A stretch of DNA of 64,000 nucleotides, taken from positions 1 through 64,000 of the forward strand of contig JADFOK010000012.1 in assembly GCA_022562895.1 (NCBI GenBank). The letters run 5' to 3'. The stretch's first letter is position 1. Each line of letters begins with the position of its first letter. The stretch is from Bacteroidota bacterium (GTDB taxonomy: Bacteria > Bacteroidota > Bacteroidia > Flavobacteriales > Flavobacteriaceae). Below the pieces are notes generated by a model. That model saw nothing but the letters and a program-made list of their open reading frames with translations, ran no database searches and was not told the origin of the DNA. A program made the translations under genes and the position numbers. Below, piece by piece: positions 54,931 to 63,607 of the stretch.

Positions 54931-55419
54931 TCAATTCTTTAAATCTCGTGGAAAAACAGTTTTAATTGTTTTTCCTGTTTTTATGTCACTCCATGAATCT
55001 ACATCAAACTGAAGCATTACAAAACCACTAGTAGGAAAGTTTTCTATGTATTTATCTCCCAACATATTCACAATTGAGGTAAATGCATGGTTATGGCCTA
55101 CAATCATAACAGTATGCCATTTATTTTTAAGGCTTTTAATGGTCACCATTACATTCTGTCCGCCAAAGTCATATAAATCATGGTTCTTTATAAATTTCTT
55201 ATCAGAAACCCCTAATGCTTCTTTAAAATACTGTGCAGTTGAATGTGCCCTATTGGCATCACTGGTAATAATTTTCTGAGGAGGGGTAATATTATTCTTA
55301 ATATAATTAGAAACTAAGGATGCGTCTCTTTTTCCTCTTCCCTTCAAAGGGCGTTTATGGTCGTTTACATTATGTTTCCAAGACGACTTTGCGTGTCTAA
55401 CCATATAAAGTATCTTCAT
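54931..55419 (-). CDS. sixA: SixA-type phosphohistidine phosphatase
   Basis: Histidine-phosphatase-superfamily protein of 162 residues. The catalytic motif RHAKSSW is at 8-14 (YMVRHAKSSWKH), the second His lies in VGHNHAFT. Small RHA-type phosphatases of this branch remove phosphate from phosphohistidine. It is paired with the downstream Ppx/GppA gene, 9 bp apart. Confidence 0.88.
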   Translation of the reverse strand: MKILYMVRHAKSSWKHNVNDHKRPLKGRGKRDASLVSNYIKNNITPPQKIITSDANRAHSTAQYFKEALGVSDKKFIKNHDLYDFGGQNVMVTIKSLKNKWHTVMIVGHNHAFTSIVNMLGDKYIENFPTSGFVMLQFDVDSWSDIKTGKTIKTVFPRDLKN

Positions 55420-55473
55420 TTTTATATTTCTTTATATTTCAATCATTTATGATCATTTACTTGAAGTTTAACT

Positions 55474-56118
55474 CTAAGGAGAAAGTCGTTCAATTTTCCA
55501 ATCCATTTCTTTTAAAGTATAACGAATTCTATCATGTAATCTGTCAGGTCTACCTTGCCAGAATTCGATAGAAATCGGAGAAACAAGAAATCCTCCCCAG
55601 TGTAGTGGTTTTAGAATTTCATTATTCTTATAATGTTCTTCTAAAGCCTTTAATTGTTCTTCTAAAATCTCACGATTCTCTATAACTTCACTTTGATTAG
55701 AAACTATAGCACCTAGTCTACTTCCGCGAGGACGAGAGTTGAAATAATTTAACGAAATTTCTTCAGAAGTCTTTGCTGCTGTTCCTTTAATAATAATTTG
55801 TCTTTCTAAAACGGGCCAAAAAAAAGAAAGAGAGACTTTATCATTAACAGAAATTGATTTCCCTTTGTCACTGTTGTAATTGGTATAAAAATAAAACCCA
55901 TGTTCGTCGAAATTTTTAAGCAATACAATTCTCCCTTTTGGAAAGCCATCTAGTCCTATAGTAACAAGTGTCATTGCATTTGCTTCCCCTACTTCTTCTA
56001 ACTCCTTTGCTTCATAAAACCAAGTTCTAAATTGTTGAATAGGATTAGGATCTATGGAATCTTTAGATAAAGTTCCTTTTTTGTATGATTGTCTAGAATC
56101 ATGAAGGTTTTCTGCCAT
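55474..56118 (-). CDS. pdxH: Pyridoxamine/pyridoxine 5'-phosphate oxidase
   Basis: FMN enzyme that makes pyridoxal 5'-phosphate from pyridoxine or pyridoxamine phosphate using O2. It has 214 residues. Typical: KGRIVLLKNFDEHGFYFYTN, SFFWPVLERQIIIKG and the C-terminal FWQGRPDRLHDRI with YTLKEMDWKIERLSP. It stands 55 bp upstream of sixA. Confidence 0.95.
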   Translation of the reverse strand: MAENLHDSRQSYKKGTLSKDSIDPNPIQQFRTWFYEAKELEEVGEANAMTLVTIGLDGFPKGRIVLLKNFDEHGFYFYTNYNSDKGKSISVNDKVSLSFFWPVLERQIIIKGTAAKTSEEISLNYFNSRPRGSRLGAIVSNQSEVIENREILEEQLKALEEHYKNNEILKPLHWGGFLVSPISIEFWQGRPDRLHDRIRYTLKEMDWKIERLSP

Positions 56119-56191
56119 GGAAACTACTTTTACTGCAAGGTACGGGATTTCCTGAATGAAGAAAAGTGAAAAACTTCATTATAAAAAAATA

Positions 56192-57097
56192 TTACAGATC
56201 AAAAATCTTTCCATCATCAGCAAGGGCTACATTGTCAAATACTTGCTGTGCTTCTTCTTTAAAATATTCTATCGATTTATAGCGTGTTGAATAATGCCCT
56301 AATATTAATTTACGAACTTCCGCTTCTTTTGCTATCGTAGCAGCATGAGTAGCTGTACAATGTTTAGTTCGTTGACATAAATATTCGTGCTCTTTTAAAA
56401 AAGTTGATTCATGGTATAAAACCGTAACTTTTTTAATTAGTAGAATATACCCTTTAAAATATACAGTGTCACTGCAAAAAGCATATGATTTTGGTGGATC
56501 GGGATCAAAAGTAAGCTCATCATTTGGAATGAGGTCTCCCTTTTTGTTTAAAACATCCGAACCCTGTTTTATCTTTTGGTAGTAGCTCATATCAACATTT
56601 GCTTTTCGAACTGCATCAATATTGAGTTTACGCTCTCCTATCTTTTCTTTAAATAAAAATCCATTGGTATATATTCGATGGTCCAGTGGTATAGTATGGA
56701 CAGTTATTTTTTCGTCCTCAAAAATGAGTTGTGATCTATTGCTTTTTAATTCGTGAAATAAAAGCGGATAGTTTGTCCAGGACTTTCCCAGCTTCAACTG
56801 AAGTGTAATTACCTTTTTTATTCCCTTTGGACCATAAATATTTAGATCTGCCTCTCTTCCTAATAATCTAAAAGTAGAAATAAGTCCTACCAGACCAAAA
56901 AAATGATCCCCATGAAGATGGGAAATAAATATATGTCGAATTCTGGAAAATTTAATTTTTAACCGTCTTAGTTGAACTTGTGTTCCTTCACCACAATCAA
57001 TTAAAAAAAGATGGTTTCTAATTTCTAATACCTGAGCCGTTGGATTTGTATTAGTTCGAGGAGTAGCAGAATAACATCCAAGAATTGTAAGCTTCAT
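56192..57097 (-). CDS. rnz: Ribonuclease Z
   Basis: Zinc endonuclease that removes the 3' trailer of tRNA precursors. It has 301 residues with the beta-lactamase signature SHLHGDHFFGLVGL, the substrate-side PLDHRI loop, FCSDTVY and a final HYSTRY. Length and order match the short tRNase Z form. Confidence 0.95.
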   Translation of the reverse strand: MKLTILGCYSATPRTNTNPTAQVLEIRNHLFLIDCGEGTQVQLRRLKIKFSRIRHIFISHLHGDHFFGLVGLISTFRLLGREADLNIYGPKGIKKVITLQLKLGKSWTNYPLLFHELKSNRSQLIFEDEKITVHTIPLDHRIYTNGFLFKEKIGERKLNIDAVRKANVDMSYYQKIKQGSDVLNKKGDLIPNDELTFDPDPPKSYAFCSDTVYFKGYILLIKKVTVLYHESTFLKEHEYLCQRTKHCTATHAATIAKEAEVRKLILGHYSTRYKSIEYFKEEAQQVFDNVALADDGKIFDL

Positions 57098-57266
57098 TTT
57101 AAGTGTGTTAGTATATTAGAAAATTAAACATTCAAAACAATTAAAGATAATCAATTATAGGTTTAAAAAAATTATATTTATACTTGGAGAACAATTTCTT
57201 TTAGAACACTCCTATTAAAAACAACTAACCAATTTACCTGCCTACTATAATATCCATCGGGTAAAA

Positions 57267-57602
57267 TTAAAATCCTAATTCGCGTTCAATTTCCTCCATT
57301 TCAATAATATCTTCAGCTTCTTGAAGTGTAGGCACTACAATCATTTCGGAAGGAATATCATCTGGGTTTATTGTGTCATTTATTAAAACAAATGAATGTT
57401 TTGTGGAACGATGCAAGTTGGAAACATTTAAAAATAATAATAAACCTGTCAAAGATAATTGGTTATTATTCAATAAATTTATTATCACATTTTGGCCTTT
57501 ATATTTTTTTGTAATCTGAAACTCTAAAAATGAGGCAAACTTCTTCACATCATCCATTTCATCTTCTAATACAACAAAATTCTTATGATTACTAATCTTC
57601 AT
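57267..57602 (-). CDS. STAS-like hypothetical protein between rnz and pyrB
   Basis: A 111-residue cytosolic protein. The ATG at 57602 (MKISNHKNFVVLED) is chosen over a TTG at 57611; it overlaps the end of pyrB by 11 bp, so translation is coupled. Predicted alternating strands and helices, and its place before ribonuclease Z in flavobacteria, suggest an anti-anti-sigma-like (STAS) fold, but I see no clear phospho-serine site. The C-terminus is acidic (EDIIEMEEIERE). Function unknown. Confidence 0.72.
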   Translation of the reverse strand: MKISNHKNFVVLEDEMDDVKKFASFLEFQITKKYKGQNVIINLLNNNQLSLTGLLLFLNVSNLHRSTKHSFVLINDTINPDDIPSEMIVVPTLQEAEDIIEMEEIERELGF

Positions 57603-58530
57603 CTCTTTCAATTTTTGAAGCTAATAAATATAAAACTGCCATGCGAATTGCCACTCCATTTTGTACTTGTTCCAAGATAATAGCCTGTTTGCTATCAGCA
57701 ACATCACTTGTAATTTCAACACCACGATTAATAGGTCCGGGATGCATTACTACAATTTCCTTATCTAAAGAATCAAGCATTGCTTTATTAAGTCCAAATT
57801 GCTGTGTGTATTCTCGTGTACTCGGAAAATAACTTATATCCATACGCTCATTTTGAACACGCAACATATTGGCTACATCACACCATTGTAAAGCTTTACG
57901 TAGATTGGTTTCGATTCCAACACCTAGATTGCCAATATATTTAGGAAGTAAGGTTTTTGGCCCACAAACTTTTACAGTAGCTCCTAACTTTTGCAAAGCA
58001 AAAATATTGGAAAGTGCTACTCGGGAATGTAATATATCTCCAACAATTACGACATTTTTTCCTGCGACATCTCCTAATCTTTCTCTAATAGAGTAACAAT
58101 CTAGTAATGCTTGTGTAGGATGTTCATGAGTCCCATCACCGGCATTAATAATACAGGCTTTTATATGTTTAGATAAAAATACTCCTGCACCTGGATTAGG
58201 ATGACGCATTACTACCATATCTACTTTCATAGAAAGGATGTTATTAACTGTATCTATAAGTGTTTCCCCTTTATTGACAGAAGATGCTGAAGCTGAAAAA
58301 TTAATTACGTCTGCCGATAATCGTTTTTCAGCCAATTCAAATGAAAGTCTTGTTCTGGTACTGCTTTCAAAAAAGAGATTAGAGATGGTAATATCACGAA
58401 GAGAAGGAACTTTTTTAATAGACCTGTTTATTACTTCTTTAAAATGGTCAGCTGTCTTGAAGATAAGTTGAATATCTGCCTCGGTTATGTATTTAATTCC
58501 CAATAAGTGCTTTACACTTAATTCGTTCAT
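57592..58530 (-). CDS. pyrB: Aspartate carbamoyltransferase catalytic subunit
   Basis: Joins carbamoyl phosphate and aspartate in pyrimidine synthesis. It has 312 residues with the carbamoyl-phosphate loop ESSTRTRLSFE, EHPTQALLD and HPGPINRGVE. It follows pyrR by 2 bp in one operon driven from the promoter near 59115. Confidence 0.96.
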   Translation of the reverse strand: MNELSVKHLLGIKYITEADIQLIFKTADHFKEVINRSIKKVPSLRDITISNLFFESSTRTRLSFELAEKRLSADVINFSASASSVNKGETLIDTVNNILSMKVDMVVMRHPNPGAGVFLSKHIKACIINAGDGTHEHPTQALLDCYSIRERLGDVAGKNVVIVGDILHSRVALSNIFALQKLGATVKVCGPKTLLPKYIGNLGVGIETNLRKALQWCDVANMLRVQNERMDISYFPSTREYTQQFGLNKAMLDSLDKEIVVMHPGPINRGVEITSDVADSKQAIILEQVQNGVAIRMAVLYLLASKIERDED

Positions 58531-58532
58531 AA

Positions 58533-59072
58533 TTATTTATTTATTAAATATACAGCATCTTCCCCATCGTTTTCCATCCAACAAACTTTCACTTTCTCTT
58601 CATTTATAGAATCAACCTGAAGCCCACTATAGTCTGGCTGTATTGGTAAGTGTCTGCTAAATCGTCTATCAATAAATGCAAGGAGTTCTATTTTTGAAGG
58701 TCTTCCAAAAGATTGTATTGCTGTCAGTGCAGCCCTGATACTTCTACCTGTGTAAAGTACATCGTCTATAAAAACTACCTTTTTATTTTCAACAATAAAA
58801 TTGATATCTGTTTTATTGGCTTCCAGGGTTTTATTACTCCGTCTAAAGTCATCTCTATAAAAAGTAATATCTAAATATCCTAAACGAATGTCTTTTATCT
58901 TATAGTTTGTCTCTAGAAGCGACTTTAGGCGTTCTGCAAGATATACTCCACGTGGTTGTATCCCTATAAAAACAGTATTATTAAATGTTCTGTGATTTTC
59001 TAGTAACTGACAAGCCAAACGATGAAGCGTTATCTGTACTTCTTTTGTGTTGAGTAACACTTTTTGGCTCAT
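58533..59072 (-). CDS. pyrR: PyrR: bifunctional pyr operon regulator / uracil phosphoribosyltransferase
   Basis: A 179-residue PRTase-fold protein; in Bacillus-type systems it binds pyr mRNA and also has weak UPRTase activity. The PRPP loop reads VVFIDDVLYTGRSIRAAL; FIGIQPRGVYLAERL is also typical. The promoter lies so close (about 20-base leader) that no attenuator can precede pyrR, and pyrB follows after 2 bp, so classical PyrR attenuation is not visible at this locus. Confidence 0.93.
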   Translation of the reverse strand: MSQKVLLNTKEVQITLHRLACQLLENHRTFNNTVFIGIQPRGVYLAERLKSLLETNYKIKDIRLGYLDITFYRDDFRRSNKTLEANKTDINFIVENKKVVFIDDVLYTGRSIRAALTAIQSFGRPSKIELLAFIDRRFSRHLPIQPDYSGLQVDSINEEKVKVCWMENDGEDAVYLINK

Positions 59073-59100
59073 AGTAAAATTTCAACTCTAATTCGGGGTA

Positions 59101-59130
59101 CAAAAATACTATTTTTTTTTAATGAGGCAA
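59101..59130 (-). promoter_or_regulatory. Consensus promoter of pyrRB
   Basis: On the minus strand TTG (59130-59128), a 19-bp spacer and TATTTTTG (59108-59101) give an exact TTG-N19-TAnnTTTG Bacteroidota promoter. The pyrR ATG lies 28 bp downstream of the -7 box. Confidence 0.8.
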
Positions 59131-59140
59131 AGACTAACAA

Positions 59141-59180
59141 AAAAAGCCTCTATTCCGAATAATTCGATAGGGGCTTTTTT
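59141..59180. terminator. Terminator of rpsA
   Basis: A 13-bp stem with one G-T pair (AAAAAGCCTCTAT and ATAGGGGCTTTTT) around a 13-base loop, with A- and T-runs on both sides. It lies 17 bp past the rpsA stop on the minus strand and just upstream of the pyrR promoter. Confidence 0.9.
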
Positions 59181-59196
59181 ATTGTTTTAAACGAAC

Positions 59197-61086
59197 TTAT
59201 TTTTTTTTGTTCATTTTATCCTTAAGCTCTTGAAGCTTTAAATTGGCATCACCAAGTGTTGGTTTAGTTTCTGCTTCTGCTGCTTGTTTTTTAATAGCCT
59301 GTTTAACTATTTTTGCTTCTTCTTTTTTATGAACTGACATATGAGAAGCTATAACTTTCTTATATTCCTTATTGAATTCAATAATTATAAATTCGGCTTC
59401 TTCGCCCTTACTGAGTTTAGTACCATCTTCTTTTTCAAGGTGACGTGTAGGTATAAATGCATTAATGTCATCATTAAATTTAACTATAGCTCCTTTATCT
59501 ACAATCTCTGAAATAGCTGCAGTATGTTTAGTTCCTACAGCAAATTCATCTTGATACTTATCCCAAGGATTCTCAATAGTTTGTTTATGGCCTAAACTTA
59601 GTTTACGACCCTCAACATCTAATTCTAATACAACTACTTCTAATTCATCACCTATATTGGTAAACTCACTAGGATGTTTCACTTTCTTAGTCCAAGACAG
59701 GTCGCTTATATAGATTAAACCATCAATACCTTCTTCCATCTCTACAAATACACCAAAATTGGTGAAGTTGCGTACAGTACCCTTGTGTTTAGAACCTGCT
59801 GGATATTTTTTAGTAATATTAGTCCAAGGGTCTGGTGTTAATTGCTTGATACCTAATGACATTTTACGGTCCTCACGATCCATGGTTATGATTACAGCTT
59901 CTAATTCGTCACCTACAGCGACAAAGTCCTGTGCACTACGTAAATGAGTTGACCAAGACATTTCACTTACGTGAATAAGTCCCTCTACCCCTTCTGCAAC
60001 TTCAATAAAAGCACCATAGTCAGCGATAACTACTACTTTTCCTTTTACCTTATCTCCAACTTTTAATTCCTCACCTAAGGCATCCCAAGGATGTGCAGTT
60101 AACTGTTTAAGACCCAGCTGTATACGAGATTTATCTTCATCAAAGTCAAGGATAACCACGTTAAGTTTTTGATCAAGTTCAACCAATTCGTTAGGATGGT
60201 TAATACGAGACCAAGAAAGGTCTGTAATATGAACTAGCCCATCTACACCTCCAAGGTCTACAAATACACCGTAAGATGTGATATTTTTCACAATACCCTC
60301 AAGAACTTGTCCTTTTTCTAACTGGCTGATGATTTCTTTCTTTTGTTTTTCAATATCTGCTTCAATAAGTGCCTTATGAGAAACTACTACGTTTTTAAAT
60401 TCGTGATTTATTTTAACCACCTTAAATTCCATATTCTTACCAACATACACATCGTAATCCCTGATTGGTTTCACATCAATTTGGGAGCCTGGCAGGAAAG
60501 CTTCTATACCAAAAACATCTACAATCATACCACCTTTGGTACGACATTTTATAAATCCATTTACAATAGTACTTTCATCGTGTGCTTTATTAACACGCTC
60601 CCAAGCTTTTATTGTTCTTGCTTTACGATGAGAAAGAACTAACTGACCTGTGCTGTCTTCACGAACGTCTATTAATACTTCTACTTTATCCCCTATCTTA
60701 AGATCTGGATTGTAACGAAATTCGTTTAAGGAAATTACTCCTTCAGACTTAGCATTGATATCGATAATAGCATCTCGTTCAGTCATAAATACAACTATTC
60801 CGTCAACTACTTCATTATCTAATGTATCTACAAAGTTATCGGCTACTAACTTTTCGAATTCAATCAAAGTGCCGTCATCGATTGTGTCAATCCCTTCTTG
60901 GTAATTTTCCCAGTCGAATTCTTTTAAAAAGGTTTCCGGATCTCTTTCTTTTAATGAAAGTTCTTTTTTGGGTTTTTCTTGTACAGATTCTTCTTGTGCT
61001 TCTTTCTTGGTCTTATCAGTAGCTTTTTTCTTAATTTTTACTTCTGTTACATCCTGTACTTCTTCTTTTTTTTCTTTTTTAGCCAT
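59197..61086 (-). CDS. rpsA: 30S ribosomal protein S1
   Basis: RNA-binding ribosomal protein that helps mRNA docking. It has 629 residues: a Lys/Glu-rich N-terminal extension (1 to about 45), then six S1 OB-fold repeats. The clearest repeats contain GIVKNITSYGVFVDLGGVDGLVHI, GKVVVIADYGAFIEVAEGVEGL and GTVRNFTNFGVFVEMEEGIDGLIYI-like text. A basic tail ends in KMNKKK. A perfect promoter lies about 155 bp upstream, leaving a long leader that could host autoregulation. Confidence 0.96.
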   Translation of the reverse strand: MAKKEKKEEVQDVTEVKIKKKATDKTKKEAQEESVQEKPKKELSLKERDPETFLKEFDWENYQEGIDTIDDGTLIEFEKLVADNFVDTLDNEVVDGIVVFMTERDAIIDINAKSEGVISLNEFRYNPDLKIGDKVEVLIDVREDSTGQLVLSHRKARTIKAWERVNKAHDESTIVNGFIKCRTKGGMIVDVFGIEAFLPGSQIDVKPIRDYDVYVGKNMEFKVVKINHEFKNVVVSHKALIEADIEKQKKEIISQLEKGQVLEGIVKNITSYGVFVDLGGVDGLVHITDLSWSRINHPNELVELDQKLNVVILDFDEDKSRIQLGLKQLTAHPWDALGEELKVGDKVKGKVVVIADYGAFIEVAEGVEGLIHVSEMSWSTHLRSAQDFVAVGDELEAVIITMDREDRKMSLGIKQLTPDPWTNITKKYPAGSKHKGTVRNFTNFGVFVEMEEGIDGLIYISDLSWTKKVKHPSEFTNIGDELEVVVLELDVEGRKLSLGHKQTIENPWDKYQDEFAVGTKHTAAISEIVDKGAIVKFNDDINAFIPTRHLEKEDGTKLSKGEEAEFIIIEFNKEYKKVIASHMSVHKKEEAKIVKQAIKKQAAEAETKPTLGDANLKLQELKDKMNKKK

Positions 61087-61240
61087 TTGCTAATATTTTA
61101 TTCTCAATCGTTGATTAATTGAAAATAATGAGTTTGTATTCTGTGCAGTATCAAAAAACTTCGTCGGCATTCACACAGAAGGATTTAGTAATTGATTTTA
61201 TCTATTCCTTTTAATTCTTGATTTGCCGTTAAAAGGATTG

Positions 61241-61270
61241 CAAAATTACTGCTTATATTTTGATTATCAA
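61241..61270 (-). promoter_or_regulatory. Consensus promoter of rpsA
   Basis: On the minus strand TTG (61270-61268), 19 bp, then TAATTTTG (61248-61241): an exact TTG-N19-TAnnTTTG match. The leader to the ATG at 61086 is about 150 bases. Confidence 0.82.
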
Positions 61271-61348
61271 AAAGTTTATCCACACAAAATACCATTTAGT
61301 AAAATCATTAATTTTTATATCTTTAGAGAAGTTATAAAACCTTTTCAA

Positions 61349-62782
61349 ATGAAAAATATCATTACAAAATTACTGATACTTGCAGTTATTTCAGTTTCTG
61401 CTCAAGGTCAACAAATATCTTTAAACAAACAGACTATAATTAATTCTGTACTTTCTAATGAAAACGATTTAATTAAAATAAGCAATCAAATTTGGGCTAA
61501 TGCCGAGATTGCATTTAAAGAGAAAAAATCATATAAATTACTCGCTGATTATGCCGAAGCAAACGGTTTCTCGGTAGAAAGAGGTGTAGCCGGACTACCA
61601 ACAGCATTTGTTGCCACCTATGGGCAGGGAAAGCCGGTTATAAGTATTTTAGGAGAGTTTGATGCCCTACCGGGAATTTCTCAAAAAGCAATACCTACTA
61701 AAGAACCATTAAAAAAAGGGGCAGGAGGACATGGGTGTGGTCATAACCTTTTTGGAACTGGTAGCTTAGGAGCAGCGATTGCTATTAAAGAATTAATGGA
61801 ACAGGGTAAAATAAAAGGCACAGTTAAGTTTATTGGAACTCCTGCAGAAGAAAAATTCTTTGGAAAATTATGGATGATTGAAGCTGGAATTTGGAATAAT
61901 GTCGATGTAAATTTAAGTTGGCATCCTTCTGATGAAATGAAAGCCGACACACAAAGCTCACTAGCATTAGTAGATTTTATTGTTGAATTTTACGGACAAG
62001 CAGCTCATGCATCTTCAGATCCCTGGAACGGCAGAAGTGCCTCAGATGGATTAGAATTATATACTACAGGAATCAATTATTACAGAGAACATGTAAAGCC
62101 CACTGTAAGGATACATTATCATATACAAGATGCAGGGCAAGTTGTAAATGTAGTTCCAGATTACAGCAAACTCTGGGTTCGTGTGCGAAATTCGGATCGT
62201 GAAGGGATGATGCCTGTCTATCAACAAGTTATGAAGATGGCAGAAGGTGCTGCAATTATGGCAAATGTAGAATACAAAATATCTTTAGTATCGGGTTTAC
62301 ATGAATTATTGGTAAATAGACGAGGTGAAGAAATTATGCAAGCCAATCTTGAACTTTTAGGCGCAATACATTATACAGAAGAAGAAATAGCCTTTGGAAA
62401 AAAGATACAGGAAGTAACAGGAAAACCACAAGTCGGAATGGATTCAGAGATAAAACCGCTTAAAGAAACAAAAGAGCACCCGGGTGGTGGATCAACTGAT
62501 GTAGGAGATGTGAGTTGGAATGTACCGAATATTAATCTAGGTGTAACTACAGCTCCAAAGGATATTCCCTGGCACTCATGGGCAGTAGTTGCTTGTGGAG
62601 GTATGTCTATAGGCCACAAGGGATTGATATACTCGTCTAAAGCCTTGGCTATGACAATGCTAGATCTTTTCGAAAACCCAAATATGATTGAAGAAATTAA
62701 AAGAGAGTATATAGAAAGAAAAGGGGATTATGTTTACAAAGCATTAATTCCAGAAGGTCCGCCTCCTATTAATGAGAATTAA
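61349..62782 (+). CDS. Exported M20-family amidohydrolase (AbgB-like)
   Basis: Zinc amidohydrolase of 477 residues. The start is the ATG at 61349, which begins a signal peptide (MKNIITKLLILAVISVSAQG); the longer frame to 61223 has no such sense. Metal-site text: GGHGCGHNLFG, GTPAEEKFFGK and SWHPSDEM. Closest in layout to the p-aminobenzoyl-glutamate hydrolase subunit/aminoacylase group. Periplasmic acyl-amino-acid or dipeptide cleavage is likely; the substrate is unknown. Confidence 0.9.
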   Translation: MKNIITKLLILAVISVSAQGQQISLNKQTIINSVLSNENDLIKISNQIWANAEIAFKEKKSYKLLADYAEANGFSVERGVAGLPTAFVATYGQGKPVISILGEFDALPGISQKAIPTKEPLKKGAGGHGCGHNLFGTGSLGAAIAIKELMEQGKIKGTVKFIGTPAEEKFFGKLWMIEAGIWNNVDVNLSWHPSDEMKADTQSSLALVDFIVEFYGQAAHASSDPWNGRSASDGLELYTTGINYYREHVKPTVRIHYHIQDAGQVVNVVPDYSKLWVRVRNSDREGMMPVYQQVMKMAEGAAIMANVEYKISLVSGLHELLVNRRGEEIMQANLELLGAIHYTEEEIAFGKKIQEVTGKPQVGMDSEIKPLKETKEHPGGGSTDVGDVSWNVPNINLGVTTAPKDIPWHSWAVVACGGMSIGHKGLIYSSKALAMTMLDLFENPNMIEEIKREYIERKGDYVYKALIPEGPPPINEN

Positions 62783-62909
62783 TTAGTAATTTTTAAGGAT
62801 AAAAGAAAGCAGGAAACACCAACCAAAATTATTAGAAACCATAAAATTTATATTATTTTTCTATTCATTCTCTTTTTAAATGAAATTTGTTTTCGCAAGA
62901 AATTAACAA
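62783..62909. other. AT-rich intergenic stretch
   Basis: No gene or hairpin recognised; continues into a coding relic on its right. Confidence 0.4.
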
Positions 62910-63130
62910 AGATACCTCTGAAAACAGGGAATACATCCTATAAAATCTTGAAGATGTATTATAAATAGTTACCAATTGGTGCCGGAATAAATATCATTTT
63001 TAAAAAAGATTGGAAGGTAACAAAACAATTTGCGATGCATTTCCTCTGGGCATACCAATTAAGTTTTTTCAGGAGTTTCCTTTATACAAAGAATAACAAA
63101 TATTCATTGACTTTTAAATATAAATTTTAG
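62910..63130 (+). pseudogene. Relic of a protein C-terminus, possibly outer-membrane barrel
   Basis: One frame reads KTGNTSYKILKMYYK, a TAG, then LPIGAGINIIFKKDWKV and, to the stop at 63128-63130, YSLTFKYKF. The alternating aromatic text and terminal Phe resemble the last strands of a beta-barrel. There is no start and an internal stop, so this is at best a decayed gene tail. The family is not identified. Confidence 0.35.
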
Positions 63131-63136
63131 CATTCG

Positions 63137-63472
63137 TTATAAAACCCTTAAACCATTCACTACTCTTAAATTAGGCTCCAAAAGGGTTACTTCATTTTCT
63201 TTTACAGCCCCCAAAACCAAACACTCACTCAAAAAGTTGGCAATCTGTTTATTAGGAAAATTTATGACCGCAACAATTTGCCTTCCCATTAAATCTTTTT
63301 TATCATATCGTTTTGTTATTTGTGCAGAAGTTTTTTTAATACCGATATTTTCTCCAAAATCAATAAATAGCTGGTAAGATGGGTTTCGAGCTTCTGGAAA
63401 GTCCTTTACTTCAATGACAGTTCCAACACGTATGTCAACTTTTTTAAAATCATTCCAGGAGAGATTATTCAT
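63137..63472 (-). CDS. csaA: CsaA-type tRNA-binding domain protein
   Basis: A 111-residue single OB-fold of the tRNA-binding (EMAP II/CsaA) family. Typical start WNDFKKVDIRVGTVIEVKDFPEARNP, then IKKTSAQIT, NFPNKQIANFLSECLVLGA. Such proteins bind tRNA and were described as export-related chaperones in Bacillus. It is a lone gene between a relic and the thioredoxin-fold gene. Confidence 0.93.
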   Translation of the reverse strand: MNNLSWNDFKKVDIRVGTVIEVKDFPEARNPSYQLFIDFGENIGIKKTSAQITKRYDKKDLMGRQIVAVINFPNKQIANFLSECLVLGAVKENEVTLLEPNLRVVNGLRVL

Positions 63473-63607
63473 GATTATTAATTCTATAAAGTTAAAAAGA
63501 CTATAAATATACTTTCAAAAACATATTATTAATTTTTCTGTTATTCTAATATTGAGCTATAAATTGTAACTTTAAATTCAATTAATCAACTAATAGAAAA
63601 ACTAATT

